Shown in pieces: positions 45,022 to 54,766 of a DNA stretch of 64,000 nt. Source of the DNA: Nothophaeocryptopus gaeumannii (lineage: Eukaryota > Ascomycota > Dothideomycetes > Mycosphaerellales > Mycosphaerellaceae); assembly GCA_031771865.1 (NCBI GenBank), contig JASISA010000010.1, positions 558,001 through 622,000 of the forward strand. The letters are read 5' to 3'. How positions within the stretch are numbered: position 1 is the first letter of the stretch; the number at the start of each line of letters is the position of its first letter. The notes under the pieces were generated by a model. That model made no database searches. It was not told where the DNA came from and worked only from the letters and a program-made list of their open reading frames with translations. The translations under genes were made by a program, and so were the position numbers.

Positions 45022-45268
45022 TGTTGGTGTATGTCCAATGGTGAAGTTGATGTTGCTGCAAGAGAAAAGTCCAAAGTCCGCAGCTCTCTCCCGCCCTCCG
45101 CTGTCGACGTCTTGGCGTGTAGAACTACCTCTTCCATGTCGCTTCATCATCGGTATCAACCACTGCCACCACCTCTCACTGTACATATTAGGTCGTCGAT
45201 CTGTATAGAAGACCTACTGCTATATACTCCTGGATTTGCCAATGGACTAGATCGAAACGAGTGCGAAC
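45022..45268. promoter_or_regulatory. Bidirectional promoter between two mitochondrial-protein genes
   Basis: Only 247 bases separate the start codons of bS18m (minus) and the CIA84-like gene (plus). Both encode mitochondrial proteins, so a shared bidirectional promoter is likely. No specific factor site was recognised. Confidence 0.45.
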
Positions 45269-47785
45269 ATGCCTTCACATCTGACTCGCCACGTCTTTCG
45301 ACGAATACTTGCGAACGAGCCCATTGTACATCGAGAATGCCTACGACGACAAGCGCATACCACGGCGAGAAGGCTCTCAGCGCCGACAAGGGCTGTGGCA
45401 GCTCACAATGGCACACGAACAGCTCGGGAGCCGCAACGACGGACATTCTTCAGTTTCAATATGTTTCGGGGAAAGAAGCGCGACGCAAAGGAGGCGGATT
45501 ATGCGCCTGGCATAGAAGACATGATGCATCTGGCGAAAATGCAAAGAATGCGAGCTCGGCTTCCGCCTTCAAAGGACATTGCAGAAGCTTTCACATCCTT
45601 CTTCGATGCCAAGTGTAAACAGAAACATGGAATCAATGATACAGAAGCCAAGCTGGTGCTGCAAAGCTGGAACTATCTCCGGGCTGCTCAGCTTGAAGCA
45701 CCGCCGCATACACATTCTAGAACACTTCGACATGCAGCTCTTACGCTGAAGCGGAGTGTGAAGTCTGCGACTGATGCGCACCTGGAGTTGATTCGGGCAA
45801 TGTATGAGGCAGCCTGCAGCCGGTACAATATCAAGGCTCTCAGCTCTCGCGACTGCGCGGTGGCTTATGTTCGTTTGTTAGGCTCACTGGGACAAGCACA
45901 GAAAGCGCGAGATTTCGCACTGGATATCGAGAGAGCCGGACTCTCGGAATCTGACGAGCAAGCAGAACTGGACCAGGAGCCAGATGACACCTCTGAAGTT
46001 AACCAGGATCGGCAGATTCAAAGTGGCTCGGGGAACAGCTTTCTCACGATACTGTGGTGCGAAGTCCTGTCAGGATTCGCGCGGGGAGACGGCGAGCAAG
46101 AATTGCTCTCAACTCTCGACATGATGCTCAGCAGAGCCTGGTTGAGACCACACACGATGCTTCAGCAATCAATGTTCCAGTTCTACTTACGCACAAATAA
46201 CCGCGAGGCTGCGAAGAAGTGGTTCACAGACTTATGGGACGAGCACACCAAGGCTTACTCCGCTGGCAAGGTCAATGCTTCAGACATGGCACAGGATCTG
46301 CATGTCATGCTCCGATGGTGCTTGCAGAACGGCGAGCTTGAATACGGACACCAAGTTGTGCGGCAAACAATGACGGACAATCCACATAAAGAGGTCTGGG
46401 ATGCCATCTTTGTCTGGGCTGCTGGCACTGGCAAGGGCGCCGATGAAATTGCTCGCATGCTGGACGTCATGGAGGCTTCTAACGAAGACATTCTGGATCC
46501 AAGTCAATGGCGTCTTCCGGACGTTGCAACCATCAATGGGCTCGTTGGCTATGCGACATCAAAGAGTGATCCATACTTGGCCGAGCGCTTTATCTCCCTT
46601 GGTCAGAGCAGAGGCATTGAGCCTGATGCGAAGACTTATCAGCTGCAGATGGAGTATCGGCTGAACATCAATGATGTCGATGGAGCCTTGATCGCGTACA
46701 AGAATCTCCAAGCGACGGATGTCTCCACCGAAGAAGACGTCCCGACTGTCAACAAATTGATTGTGGCGTTGTGCCAGAGCAGAAGGCATGATTTCGACAC
46801 CGTCATGAACGTCGCCATGGACATGTCTGACCGCCGAGCTCGATTCGAACCGGAAACCGTTGCGACGCTGGCGCTGCTGCATTTGAGTCGGGACGAGGTG
46901 CATGATACGGTGGATCTGCTGAATACGCACGCCCACCACTACTCTTCGACGGAACGAGAAAGCATTCGCGACAAGGTCCTCGCTTTCTGTCTGGACCCTA
47001 AAAACTCAACATCGCGATCATGGGATGCGTACTCCATCATTGTACGGATCTTTGACGAAACAACTCGCCCCATGCGGACTGAGATCATGACTAAATTCTT
47101 CCGCCGAGAGCGCCCGGACATGGCATTGCACTGCTTCAATGAGATGCGAAGACACTCAAGAGAAGATACGATCCCAACCCTTGACACTTATGTGACGGCA
47201 TTTCTTGGCTCTGCGAGACTGCGCGATTCGGAAAGCTTGGAGCTGGTTCACAATCAACTCAAGCTTGACTACAACATCGATGCCAACACGTACCTCAATA
47301 ATGCGCTCATCATCGCGTACACAGCCTGCAAAGCACCTCGTAAAGCTTTGACCTTCTGGGATGATATTGTCTTGTCCAAGGAAGGTCCTACGTACAACAG
47401 CATCCACATCGCTTTCCGTGCCTGTGAGAGAGCACCTTTCGGCGATGTCAAAGCCAAAGGCATTTGGGCGAAACTGAGAACCATGAATGTGGAGCTGGAC
47501 CAAAGCATGTGGGCTTCGTATATCAGCGCGCTTGTTGGTAATGGCGATAACGGGCTTGCCATTTCGACAGTCGAGGAGGCTGAATCGAAGGAAGAGCTCG
47601 AAGTCGACGCTTTTCTGATCGGCTCGTTGGTCAATACCGCGCAGAATCAGGCCAAGCAAGAGGAGATAACATCTTGGGCGAAGGAGCGTTATCCTGTTGT
47701 CTGGGAGGAGCTGCAAAAGATGGGGTTTGAGGAAGACGACATCGGCAGGCTGGCTTTCAATATAGATCGCAGTGTAACACCCTGA
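45269..47785 (+). CDS. Mitochondrial PPR-like protein, CIA84 (complex I assembly) type
   Basis: An 838-residue intronless gene. The first 60 residues are Arg-rich and free of acidic residues apart from a few positions (HVFRRILANEP, RRQAHTTARRLSAPTRAV), a mitochondrial presequence. The rest is all-helical with repeated pairs of helices of pentatricopeptide character, such as VATINGLVGYATSKSDPYLAERF, KTYQLQMEYRLNINDVDGAL and GPTYNSIHIAFRACERAPF. The length and arrangement resemble complex I intermediate-associated protein 84, a fungal matrix chaperone for the complex I membrane arm. That product name is recognition of overall character, not of one decisive motif; another mitochondrial PPR protein is the alternative. 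It ends 69 nt from the stop of the convergent carboxyltransferase gene. Confidence 0.7.
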   Translation: MPSHLTRHVFRRILANEPIVHRECLRRQAHTTARRLSAPTRAVAAHNGTRTAREPQRRTFFSFNMFRGKKRDAKEADYAPGIEDMMHLAKMQRMRARLPPSKDIAEAFTSFFDAKCKQKHGINDTEAKLVLQSWNYLRAAQLEAPPHTHSRTLRHAALTLKRSVKSATDAHLELIRAMYEAACSRYNIKALSSRDCAVAYVRLLGSLGQAQKARDFALDIERAGLSESDEQAELDQEPDDTSEVNQDRQIQSGSGNSFLTILWCEVLSGFARGDGEQELLSTLDMMLSRAWLRPHTMLQQSMFQFYLRTNNREAAKKWFTDLWDEHTKAYSAGKVNASDMAQDLHVMLRWCLQNGELEYGHQVVRQTMTDNPHKEVWDAIFVWAAGTGKGADEIARMLDVMEASNEDILDPSQWRLPDVATINGLVGYATSKSDPYLAERFISLGQSRGIEPDAKTYQLQMEYRLNINDVDGALIAYKNLQATDVSTEEDVPTVNKLIVALCQSRRHDFDTVMNVAMDMSDRRARFEPETVATLALLHLSRDEVHDTVDLLNTHAHHYSSTERESIRDKVLAFCLDPKNSTSRSWDAYSIIVRIFDETTRPMRTEIMTKFFRRERPDMALHCFNEMRRHSREDTIPTLDTYVTAFLGSARLRDSESLELVHNQLKLDYNIDANTYLNNALIIAYTACKAPRKALTFWDDIVLSKEGPTYNSIHIAFRACERAPFGDVKAKGIWAKLRTMNVELDQSMWASYISALVGNGDNGLAISTVEEAESKEELEVDAFLIGSLVNTAQNQAKQEEITSWAKERYPVVWEELQKMGFEEDDIGRLAFNIDRSVTP

Positions 47786-47854
47786 GCATCAACGTAGAAG
47801 TAATGCCGATGATGGAGAAGAATGTCAACGATCTACAGCCTCACGTACAGAATC

Positions 47855-49612
47855 CTACGCATAAACAGGCTGCAATTTCCCGCAAACCCTCTCCATCACC
47901 CTCTCCGGCAATTCCGCCTCATAGACCAGCTTCGCCCATTCACTAACCACCTGCCTCGTCTTCGCCGGGTCAATGATCTCCTCCACACTAAAATGATTCG
48001 CCGTGCGAACAGGGTTCATCAAACGTCGATACATCGTTTGCAGTTCCAAATACCTCTCCTTCCTCGCTTCTGTGCCTCGCTCTTTTTCAATCTGAGACAA
48101 TTCGAAGGAATGACCTACGTCTATACCACCATCTAATGGTAGAGAGCCCCATTCTCCGCTTGGCCAGGCGACGCGGGTATGGGGATCGCGACAGTCGACC
48201 ATTACGCCTCCAGCAACACCATAGCACTTCCTTATAATCACAGAGAAAATCGGCACCGTAGTCGTATAATAAGCCTTTGTCAATTCGACTCCCCACCTCA
48301 TCGTCGCCGTCCTCTCTGCGACTGTTCCGACTGCGTACCCAGGAGCATCGACGAATTGTAAAATGGGCAAATTGAAGACATCGCAGAATTTCAGGTGACG
48401 GGTCATTTTTTGAGATCCCGCTGCGTCGATGGCTCCAGTCAAAAGCTCCGCGTTGTTGGATATGATACCGACCGGACGTCCGCCGAGACGCGCGAGACCG
48501 ATGATGGCTGTTCGACCCCAAAGATGCCCGATTTCAAACCAGCTCCCCGCATCCACGACAGTCGAGATGACTTTCCGTGGATCGTACATTCTCTCTCGTT
48601 TCCGGGGGATGATGGTTCGTAATGCGACATCCTCTCTTTCAATCGAATCCTCACACTCCACCACAGGAGGCACCTGTGTCCCACAATTCGGCAAATACCC
48701 CAAAACCCCCCGGATCTGCTCAAAACACCCTTCCTCATCCTCCGCCAAATTATCAATCGTCCCATTCGTACAATGCATTCCCGGACCGCCCAGATCCGTA
48801 AAGCTCAATCCTTCCTCAAACGTCGCATTCCTCACGACTTGTGGTCCAGCATTGAATAAAGATCCGATACTCGCCGCCATGACTGAGAAATGGCAAGATA
48901 CGACTCTCGCAGCTCCTAGACCTATTGCGGGTCCTAAAACGGCGCCGAGGTTGGGTATGCCCATATTGAGTTGTTTGGCGACGATGTCGAAACCTTGCAT
49001 GGGAGGGACGTAGGAAAACCCTTGTTTCTCAATCGAAGAAACAGACCCACCACCACTACTCCCATCCGTCAATTTAATCATGGGGAGTTTATGTTGAATC
49101 GAAAGCTTCTCCGTATGCAACGTCTTCGCCATCAGATGTCCATCCTGATGACCCGCGCGAATGGAAAAATCATCAGCAGTAAACACAATCTTCCTCCCAT
49201 TGATCGCTCCAAACCCTTGGACATTATTATGTGGAAGGAAAGATTCCGGTTCTTCCTTTTCGCCGCCGAGATGTTTCCATTTGACAGTTCCTGTTGCGGC
49301 GCCGATTTCTTGGAAACTGCCTTCATCGAGGAGTTGATGGATTCGTTCGCGGACCCAGAGTTTGCCGTCTTGTTTCTGTCGAACGTAGCCGCGGCGGGAA
49401 TGATCGGGTGTATCTGCGATTTCCCGGAGTTTGGCGAGATGGCCTAGGATATCACTGTAGTCTGCAGGAAGTTCATCTTCTTTCTTTGGTTTTCGACGTT
49501 TGCGGCCTGTATTGCTGGATTGAGGCTGTTGGTCTTGGTCTTGGCTGAGGTGAGAAGAGAGTTGGGATGCTCGTTCGATGGCTTGAGATCTTGTTTTCTC
49601 TTGATCGGACAT
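47855..49612 (-). CDS. Acyl-CoA carboxylase beta subunit-like carboxyltransferase
   Basis: A 585-residue intronless gene with the full carboxyl-transferase domain (about 60-570), built of two crotonase-like halves. N-half: GSFQEIGAATG, IVFTADDFSIRAGHQD, DGSSGGGSVSSIEKQG (oxyanion region). C-half: VDAGSWFEIGHLWGRT, GIISNNAELLTGAIDAAGSQKMTRHLKFCD, and QFVDAPGYAVGTVAERTATM (second oxyanion region). These are features of propionyl-/methylcrotonyl-CoA carboxylase beta subunits, which move carboxyl from biotin to acyl-CoA. The N-terminus (MSDQEKTRSQAIERASQL, then TGRKRRKPKKEDELPADY) is acidic/Gln-rich with a basic cluster, not a mitochondrial presequence. No biotin-carboxylase alpha gene is nearby. 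The acyl-CoA substrate is unknown; a leucine- or propionate-type pathway is a family-level guess. Confidence 0.85.
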   Translation of the reverse strand: MSDQEKTRSQAIERASQLSSHLSQDQDQQPQSSNTGRKRRKPKKEDELPADYSDILGHLAKLREIADTPDHSRRGYVRQKQDGKLWVRERIHQLLDEGSFQEIGAATGTVKWKHLGGEKEEPESFLPHNNVQGFGAINGRKIVFTADDFSIRAGHQDGHLMAKTLHTEKLSIQHKLPMIKLTDGSSGGGSVSSIEKQGFSYVPPMQGFDIVAKQLNMGIPNLGAVLGPAIGLGAARVVSCHFSVMAASIGSLFNAGPQVVRNATFEEGLSFTDLGGPGMHCTNGTIDNLAEDEEGCFEQIRGVLGYLPNCGTQVPPVVECEDSIEREDVALRTIIPRKRERMYDPRKVISTVVDAGSWFEIGHLWGRTAIIGLARLGGRPVGIISNNAELLTGAIDAAGSQKMTRHLKFCDVFNLPILQFVDAPGYAVGTVAERTATMRWGVELTKAYYTTTVPIFSVIIRKCYGVAGGVMVDCRDPHTRVAWPSGEWGSLPLDGGIDVGHSFELSQIEKERGTEARKERYLELQTMYRRLMNPVRTANHFSVEEIIDPAKTRQVVSEWAKLVYEAELPERVMERVCGKLQPVYA

Positions 49613-50236
49613 TGTGCCTGGATGTCCTACTGGTGATGATGAGCTCGAGTTCTTGTGAGAAGACCGAGCTTATTGTCGACATTTTTCTTGTCAACGTGAT
49701 GTCTACTCGACCTTGCTGTTGTTGTAGCCGAGGTACCGACCTCCACTTGCATGGGGGCCGAACAGGGTTAGACTGTGAGCTCAATGGCAGGATTCGCGTT
49801 CCAAGACGCGTTTCTTTCCTGCTCATGGTGGAAACCAGTTTCGTGATATTGATCACTTCTGGTTGCCTGCGCGTAGACGGCTTTCCCACGCTTCTGTACC
49901 ACAAGTCGGAATCATCCAGACGCAAACCCTGGACAACTCCGGCGACTTGAGGCCGATTTCGCAGCCGCAGCAGCCGTCGGTCAACTTCCGGGGAGCTCTC
50001 CACTGGGACACGAGAGCAGCGAAGGGTGGTTCCTGATGGTTTCGATGTATCAATATATCATTTCACGCAGGTAAGATCGTATGTCTGGCAAGACAAATAC
50101 CACCACAAGTCCCACCACCTCACACGACTGGTGAATCCTTGCGAAAGCCTCCTCTTTGCCCCGCTTGCCAACTTCCTCAGCTTTCAATTGCAAGACTTAC
50201 ACAGTGATCCCCATCTTCCTACTCAGCAGAACAGCC
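49613..50236. other. Divergent intergenic region
   Basis: 0.62 kb between the carboxyltransferase (minus) and the hydroxyacid dehydrogenase (plus). It contains no supported gene; probably two promoters. Confidence 0.45.
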
Positions 50237-51303
50237 ATGGCGAAGCCGAAACTTTTCGTCCTGCATCCATACCATACAGACGCTTTGGCGTTTTTGAGAG
50301 CGTCAACGGATGTCGAGTCAGTGATTCCTGGGGAGCCCGGGTTTGAGAGTTGGCATGAAGAAGCAGACGGTCTTTGCATCAGATCAGATAGCAAGATCAC
50401 GGCACAAGACTTCGTTATGGCAAAGAAGCTCAAAGTCATCGTCAAGCAAGGTCGGTCAATCTCTGGAATATTTACCGATGAACACCGGCTGATTTCAAGC
50501 TATGCAGGAGTCGGTGTGGACAATGTAGACCTCGAAGCAGCAAAGCAACATGGTGTTGTGGTTTGCAACACTCCAGCTATGAACGCAGAGACTGTAGCTG
50601 AGCTCACTATTGCCTTGGCGTATGCTGTGGCCCGCCGTATTGTTGAAGTCGACAGGAAACTGAACAGAGGCGAGCGGTTGGTGAGGTCGAAGCTGTTGGG
50701 CCAGTCTCTTTACAAGAAGACGATCGGCATCATCGGCATGGTGAGTCTTCGAAACGCAATCCTTGAAGTGTGCTGCTGATAAGCTCCTTGAAGGGCAACA
50801 TTGGCAGACAAGTTGCGCGAAAGTGGATTGGTGCTATGGAAGGTCCAGTCATGGCGTATGATCCATTCGCGCCGAACGGAGCCTGGGATGATATCGAGCA
50901 CCATCGCGTGCTTGATCTCGACGTGCTCCTCAGGTCTGCAGACGTCGTGACGTTGCACGTGCCCTTGACCCCGGACACGAAACACTTGATTGACAAAAGG
51001 GCGATCGGCTTACTCAAGAGCAGCGCAATCTTGCTCAATTGCGCACGAGGAGGTATAGTCGATGAAGATGCTTTACTTGAAGCGCTAGAGGAAGAGAAGA
51101 TCTTCGGTGCTGCTCTGGATGCCATGGACGTGGAACCGCCTTCTCTTGATGCACACAGGCTTCATCTGGCGAATGATAACTTACTACTGACACCACACGT
51201 GGGCGGAGCCACAGAGGATAATCAGAGCGCAAGTGGAAAAAAAGCCATAGAAACTTGCATAGATGTGCTCTGCGGTAGAGAGGTGCCCAATCGTGTGGCG
51301 TAG
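50237..51303 (+). CDS. D-isomer-specific 2-hydroxyacid dehydrogenase (PHGDH-like)
   Basis: Exons are 50237-50450, 50508-50740 and 50794-51303, giving 318 residues, starting MAKPKLFVLHPYHTDAL. Junctions restore family motifs: VKQG-VGVDNVDLEAA and IGIIGM-GNIGRQVA (GxGxxG NAD site at 148-153). Others are NTPAMNAETVAELTIAL, the catalytic-Arg block NCARGGIVDEDAL, a DVEPP Glu-containing segment and TPHVGGATE with the catalytic His. Length and motifs fit the short phosphoglycerate dehydrogenase/hydroxypyruvate reductase group without an ACT domain; the substrate is undefined. The first intron (57 nt, GTCGGT donor, GCTGAT branch, TGCAG) is a multiple of three with no stop, so retention would add 19 residues in frame. 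Confidence 0.88.
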
Positions 51304-51794
51304 CGGTCACTTCCCCGCCGTTGAAAGCATGGCATGCAGATGTAAGGAAGGTACCAATGGTACATTACCTTAGCTCAGGCGGTATTTCTTCTCGTACTTC
51401 GTATTGAAGTGCGATCGCAACAAAGGTCGAGTGGCGCCCTCTAGTGTCAATAATACCATCCAGCTGCAGTAGAGACCGGTCAGAAGCTTTGGCTGGAGGC
51501 CTCGGTCACTTTCCGGTTCTCTGCAGGATTTTGGGCCAGTTCCCGTCTGGGAAGGTCAACAGAGAATAGTCCTTGGCATTCCTAGGTAGAGAACGCCATA
51601 CCCAAAAAGCCTCGCAAACATGACCTATGGCTGCTGAAATATGGCTGCTCGGATGCTCTTCTCCACGCCTTGAGCAGTCCTCGACCATAATGTATGGACC
51701 GCGGAACCCAGACGCTATCCCGAACGTCAATTGCGGCCTGTCATAGAGCAATGCAGAATAATCTCGTTTCGCACCTTGGTCGAAGTATATCAGC
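51304..51794. other. Intergenic spacer
   Basis: 0.49 kb between two plus-strand genes. Apart from the hairpin at 51343-51372 it holds no recognisable feature. Confidence 0.4.
51343..51372. repeat. Imperfect inverted repeat in 3' flank
   Basis: An inner palindrome GTACCAATGGTAC (51351-51363) is framed by TAAGG (51343-51347) and CCTTA (51368-51372). It lies 40 nt after the dehydrogenase stop. It could fold in the 3' UTR, or be chance; no copy that would mark it as a transposon end was recognised. Confidence 0.4.
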
Positions 51795-52637
51795 ATGATT
51801 AGTCTCGTGGACTGGATTTGCGCATTCGGAGCCGGCCTGTTGTGGACGCGATTTGGGGATGTTTGCAGTCAGCCAAAGTTGACCTTCGCTGTCTCCGAAG
51901 GAGCCTGCAGCGTGGCACCGGCGATCGACTTGCGCATCCTTCCCTTGGGAGACTCCATAACGGCGGGATGGGGAAGCAGTACGATGAGCGGATATCGTAA
52001 AGACCTGCTCCATTCCCTCAATGCAGACTGCCGGAACCGGAATGTCAGGTACATTGGTGAGTTGGCATTCTAAACGGTGATGGAGTGTGCGGCCATCTGA
52101 TCAAGAGTAGGCTCTCAGCGTTCCGGAGACTTCGCCGACAATCAGAGCGAAGGAAGGGTAGGCTGGACCATCAACCAGATCGCGAACGAAACAGGCTTTG
52201 CTCTGTTCTCCGACCTGGCTATGAAGCCGAATGTGGTCCTCCTGCACGCAGGCACAAACGACCTCTCAACCATCCCGCAGCCTGTACCATGGCAAGAGGC
52301 ACCTGAGCGTCTGGGAAGACTGATGGATACTGTTCTCCACGCCGTTCCGAATGTCACGCTCATCGTGGCCCAAGTCGTCCAGTCCAACATGCCAGTCCAC
52401 AAAGAGAGGATCTTGCAGTTCAATGCCGCGGTGCCCAAGCAGGTGGCGACGCGGGCCGAGAAGGGGTACAAGGTAATGATGATCGATATGAGCCACATCG
52501 GCGTGAATGGTGCCGACCTTGAGGATGGAGTGCATCCCAATGATGAAGGATACCGGAAGATGAGCGTTTTGTGGTTTGAAGCGTTGCGGACAGCCAGCCG
52601 CCGAGGTTGGATCACTTCGTTGAAGGAGATGGCCTGA
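51795..52637 (+). CDS. SGNH/GDSL hydrolase, probably secreted
   Basis: Exons are 51795-52056 and 52111-52637 with a 54-nt intron (GTGAGT ... GAGTAG), giving 262 residues. The N-terminus (SLVDWICAFGAGLLW...FGDVCS) is hydrophobic and compatible with a signal peptide, and two Cys (24 and 38) precede the domain. SGNH blocks: I, LPLGDSITAGWGS with nucleophile Ser54; a Gly-containing segment around EGRVGWTINQI; III, HAGTNDL at 133-139; V, DGVHPNDEGY with Asp226 and His229. The layout matches rhamnogalacturonan acetylesterase/lipase-type fungal SGNH enzymes. Ester hydrolysis is near certain from the triad; the substrate (plant cell-wall ester or lipid) is not readable. Confidence 0.85.
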
Positions 52638-53606
52638 TATTCAAATTCATCGCGTGCTTTCGGTTCCTTTTCTTTCGCACTTCGAGTCTGCGAGCACAGG
52701 GAAGTACCTTAATTCCACGTACTGTAGACGTATTTCCCTGGACATTCGGGCCGAGCTGCGGACCGCTTCGGACGCCCACTTCATGCCTCCACTCTCCCAG
52801 CGCGTCTGGATTCCTATTCTCTACATCTTGGTCGTCACTTCTTTCCTTTCCACTTCACAATCTGCTTGTGGTCCTCTGCTTCTTGTGCCTTTCGCTGTCA
52901 GAAGTGTGAGAGGCGTTCTCTTCAACACTGAATACATGTGAAGAGTTTGGTGACATTGATGGCAAAATGCAATCTTTGGACAGCCATGGCTGACACCCGC
53001 AATCTGGATGGTGAAACGAGTCACATCAGCCTCCTATTAGCGAATGCGGCTTGATCAGATGTATGATGGCTGCGCTTACTACGATGTCGATGTTTCTCAT
53101 CACTGCTCCGATCCTGATCCTCGGAATCCATACTACTTAGTTCTATCCTGCCGCCTCGCCAGACCGGCTTTCCACACACTCCCCTCCTCACAAACTCCGC
53201 CATCTCGTTGCGAAACCGAACAAACGTCACTTCTCCTTTGACAAAACTACCGGTCCAACCGAAAAGTCAATGACATCTCTCCATTGTCTGTCGTCTGTCC
53301 ACTATGTCGTCCAAACAAGCCTCCGGATTTTGCGGATTCTGTGTAGATCCGCCCCAGATCCAGCTGCACAGGCACCATCCGCAAAATGCGGCCGCGCACC
53401 CAAAGACCGCAGAACCCATGTCCGGAGTCTGGCGAGGTTCCATGAACGAGAAGCGATGCATTGAAATAGTGAACCGTATCCCGGCGTGTTGATGGGAGTA
53501 CTTCTCTGACTTGACCAAATTTGAATCTTGCCAAGAGAGCCGCAGAAGTATATCGATCATATTCAACATACCCAGCAAAGTAAATTGTTGAGACGACGTT
53601 GCCATC
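52638..53606. other. Intergenic region, no gene seen
   Basis: 0.97 kb. Overlapping short frames on both strands between 53020 and 53540 contradict each other and show no domain. It holds the SDR promoter and the SGNH 3' flank. Confidence 0.4.
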
Positions 53607-54700
53607 ATGCCAGCATCACCCGCCTTCTCAGATATCCTCCAATTCATGCGCGGCCAGTTATTCCAGACGCCGACTCTACCGAATTCTTCATTCGCGGGTA
53701 AGACGGTAGTCATCACGGGTGCGAACACGGGACTTGGGTTTGAGAGTGCGAAACAACTGTATGGACCGACCATCTCGTTGTGACGTACGTAAGGAATCGT
53801 CTGCTGATAGTGTCTTTTAGCGTTCAACTCAATGTCTCCAACCTCGTCTTGGGCTGTCGAAGTATCACCAAAGGCGAAGCCGCCAAAGAGAAGATCTTGG
53901 CATCATCCAGCAAGAGCTCGAAGACGAACATCGAAGTTCGACAAATCGATATGGCGAGTTTTGACTCCGTCAAAGCATTCGTCTCTCGCTTGCAAGCAGA
54001 CGCGCCGCGCGTGGATGCCGTAATCGCCAATGCCGGTATCTCGACAAACCAATTCTCGGTGGCCGAGGGTTATGAGAGCACATTAACCGTCAACGTGATT
54101 GCGACGTTTTTGTTCAGTCTGCTAGTCATTCCTCTGCTCGAACGTACAGCATCGCAAACAGGATCACCGACTCATCTCGCCATCGTCGGATCGAATGTCC
54201 ACGCCTTCGCAGACCACACTCGACTTCAAGCGGCAGCTCCCGGAAAGTTGTTCCAAATACTGACCGAAGAGGGTCACAAGGAAAAGAACATGGCCGGCCA
54301 ATATTTCCTGAGCAAGATGCTAGTAATGCAGTGCGTACAAGAGCTGGCCAAGCGAATCCCGAAATCAAGCGAGAAGAATAGTGGGCCAAAGGTTATTGTC
54401 AGCAACGTCAATCCAGGCTGGTGCAAGACGGAGCTATTCCGCCAAGATGACGGAGGCTTCATGGGTCGCAATATGCTCCGTCTCATCGGAAGAAGTAGTG
54501 AACATGGTGGTCGAACATTGACGTCCGCGGCAGCGGCTGGTAAAGAGACGCATGGCCAGTATCTCAGCGAGTGTCGGGTGAAGAATGCCTCGGTGTGGGT
54601 GAGGAGCCCGGAAGGTCAGAGGCTCGCGAACCACAGTTGGGAAGAGCTTGTGGCGGTTTTGGAGGGTATAGAAACTGGAGTGTCGAAGGTATTGGCGTGA
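53607..54700 (+). CDS. Short-chain dehydrogenase/reductase
   Basis: Exons are 53607-53758 and 53821-54700 with a 62-nt intron (GTATGG ... TTTTAG), giving 343 residues. The junction restores SAKQL-VQLNVSNLVLGCRS. NAD(P) motif TGANTGLG is at 37-44, the structural motif NAG in VIANAGIS, a catalytic Ser in IVGSNVHAF, and YFLSK (YxxxK) near 211-215. PGWCKTELF follows as in the retinol-dehydrogenase/light-induced Bli-4-like fungal SDR group. The length, above the classical 250, comes from an N-terminal extension (residues 1-30) and a C-terminal helix. Soluble, cytosolic; substrate unknown. It is tail-to-tail with a Zn2Cys6 regulator (66 nt between stops). Confidence 0.9.
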
Positions 54701-54766
54701 TGGGAGGGTTATTCGAGCATGCTAGAAGATGATTAGAGATTTGATACGACAGATCAATGTATCAAC

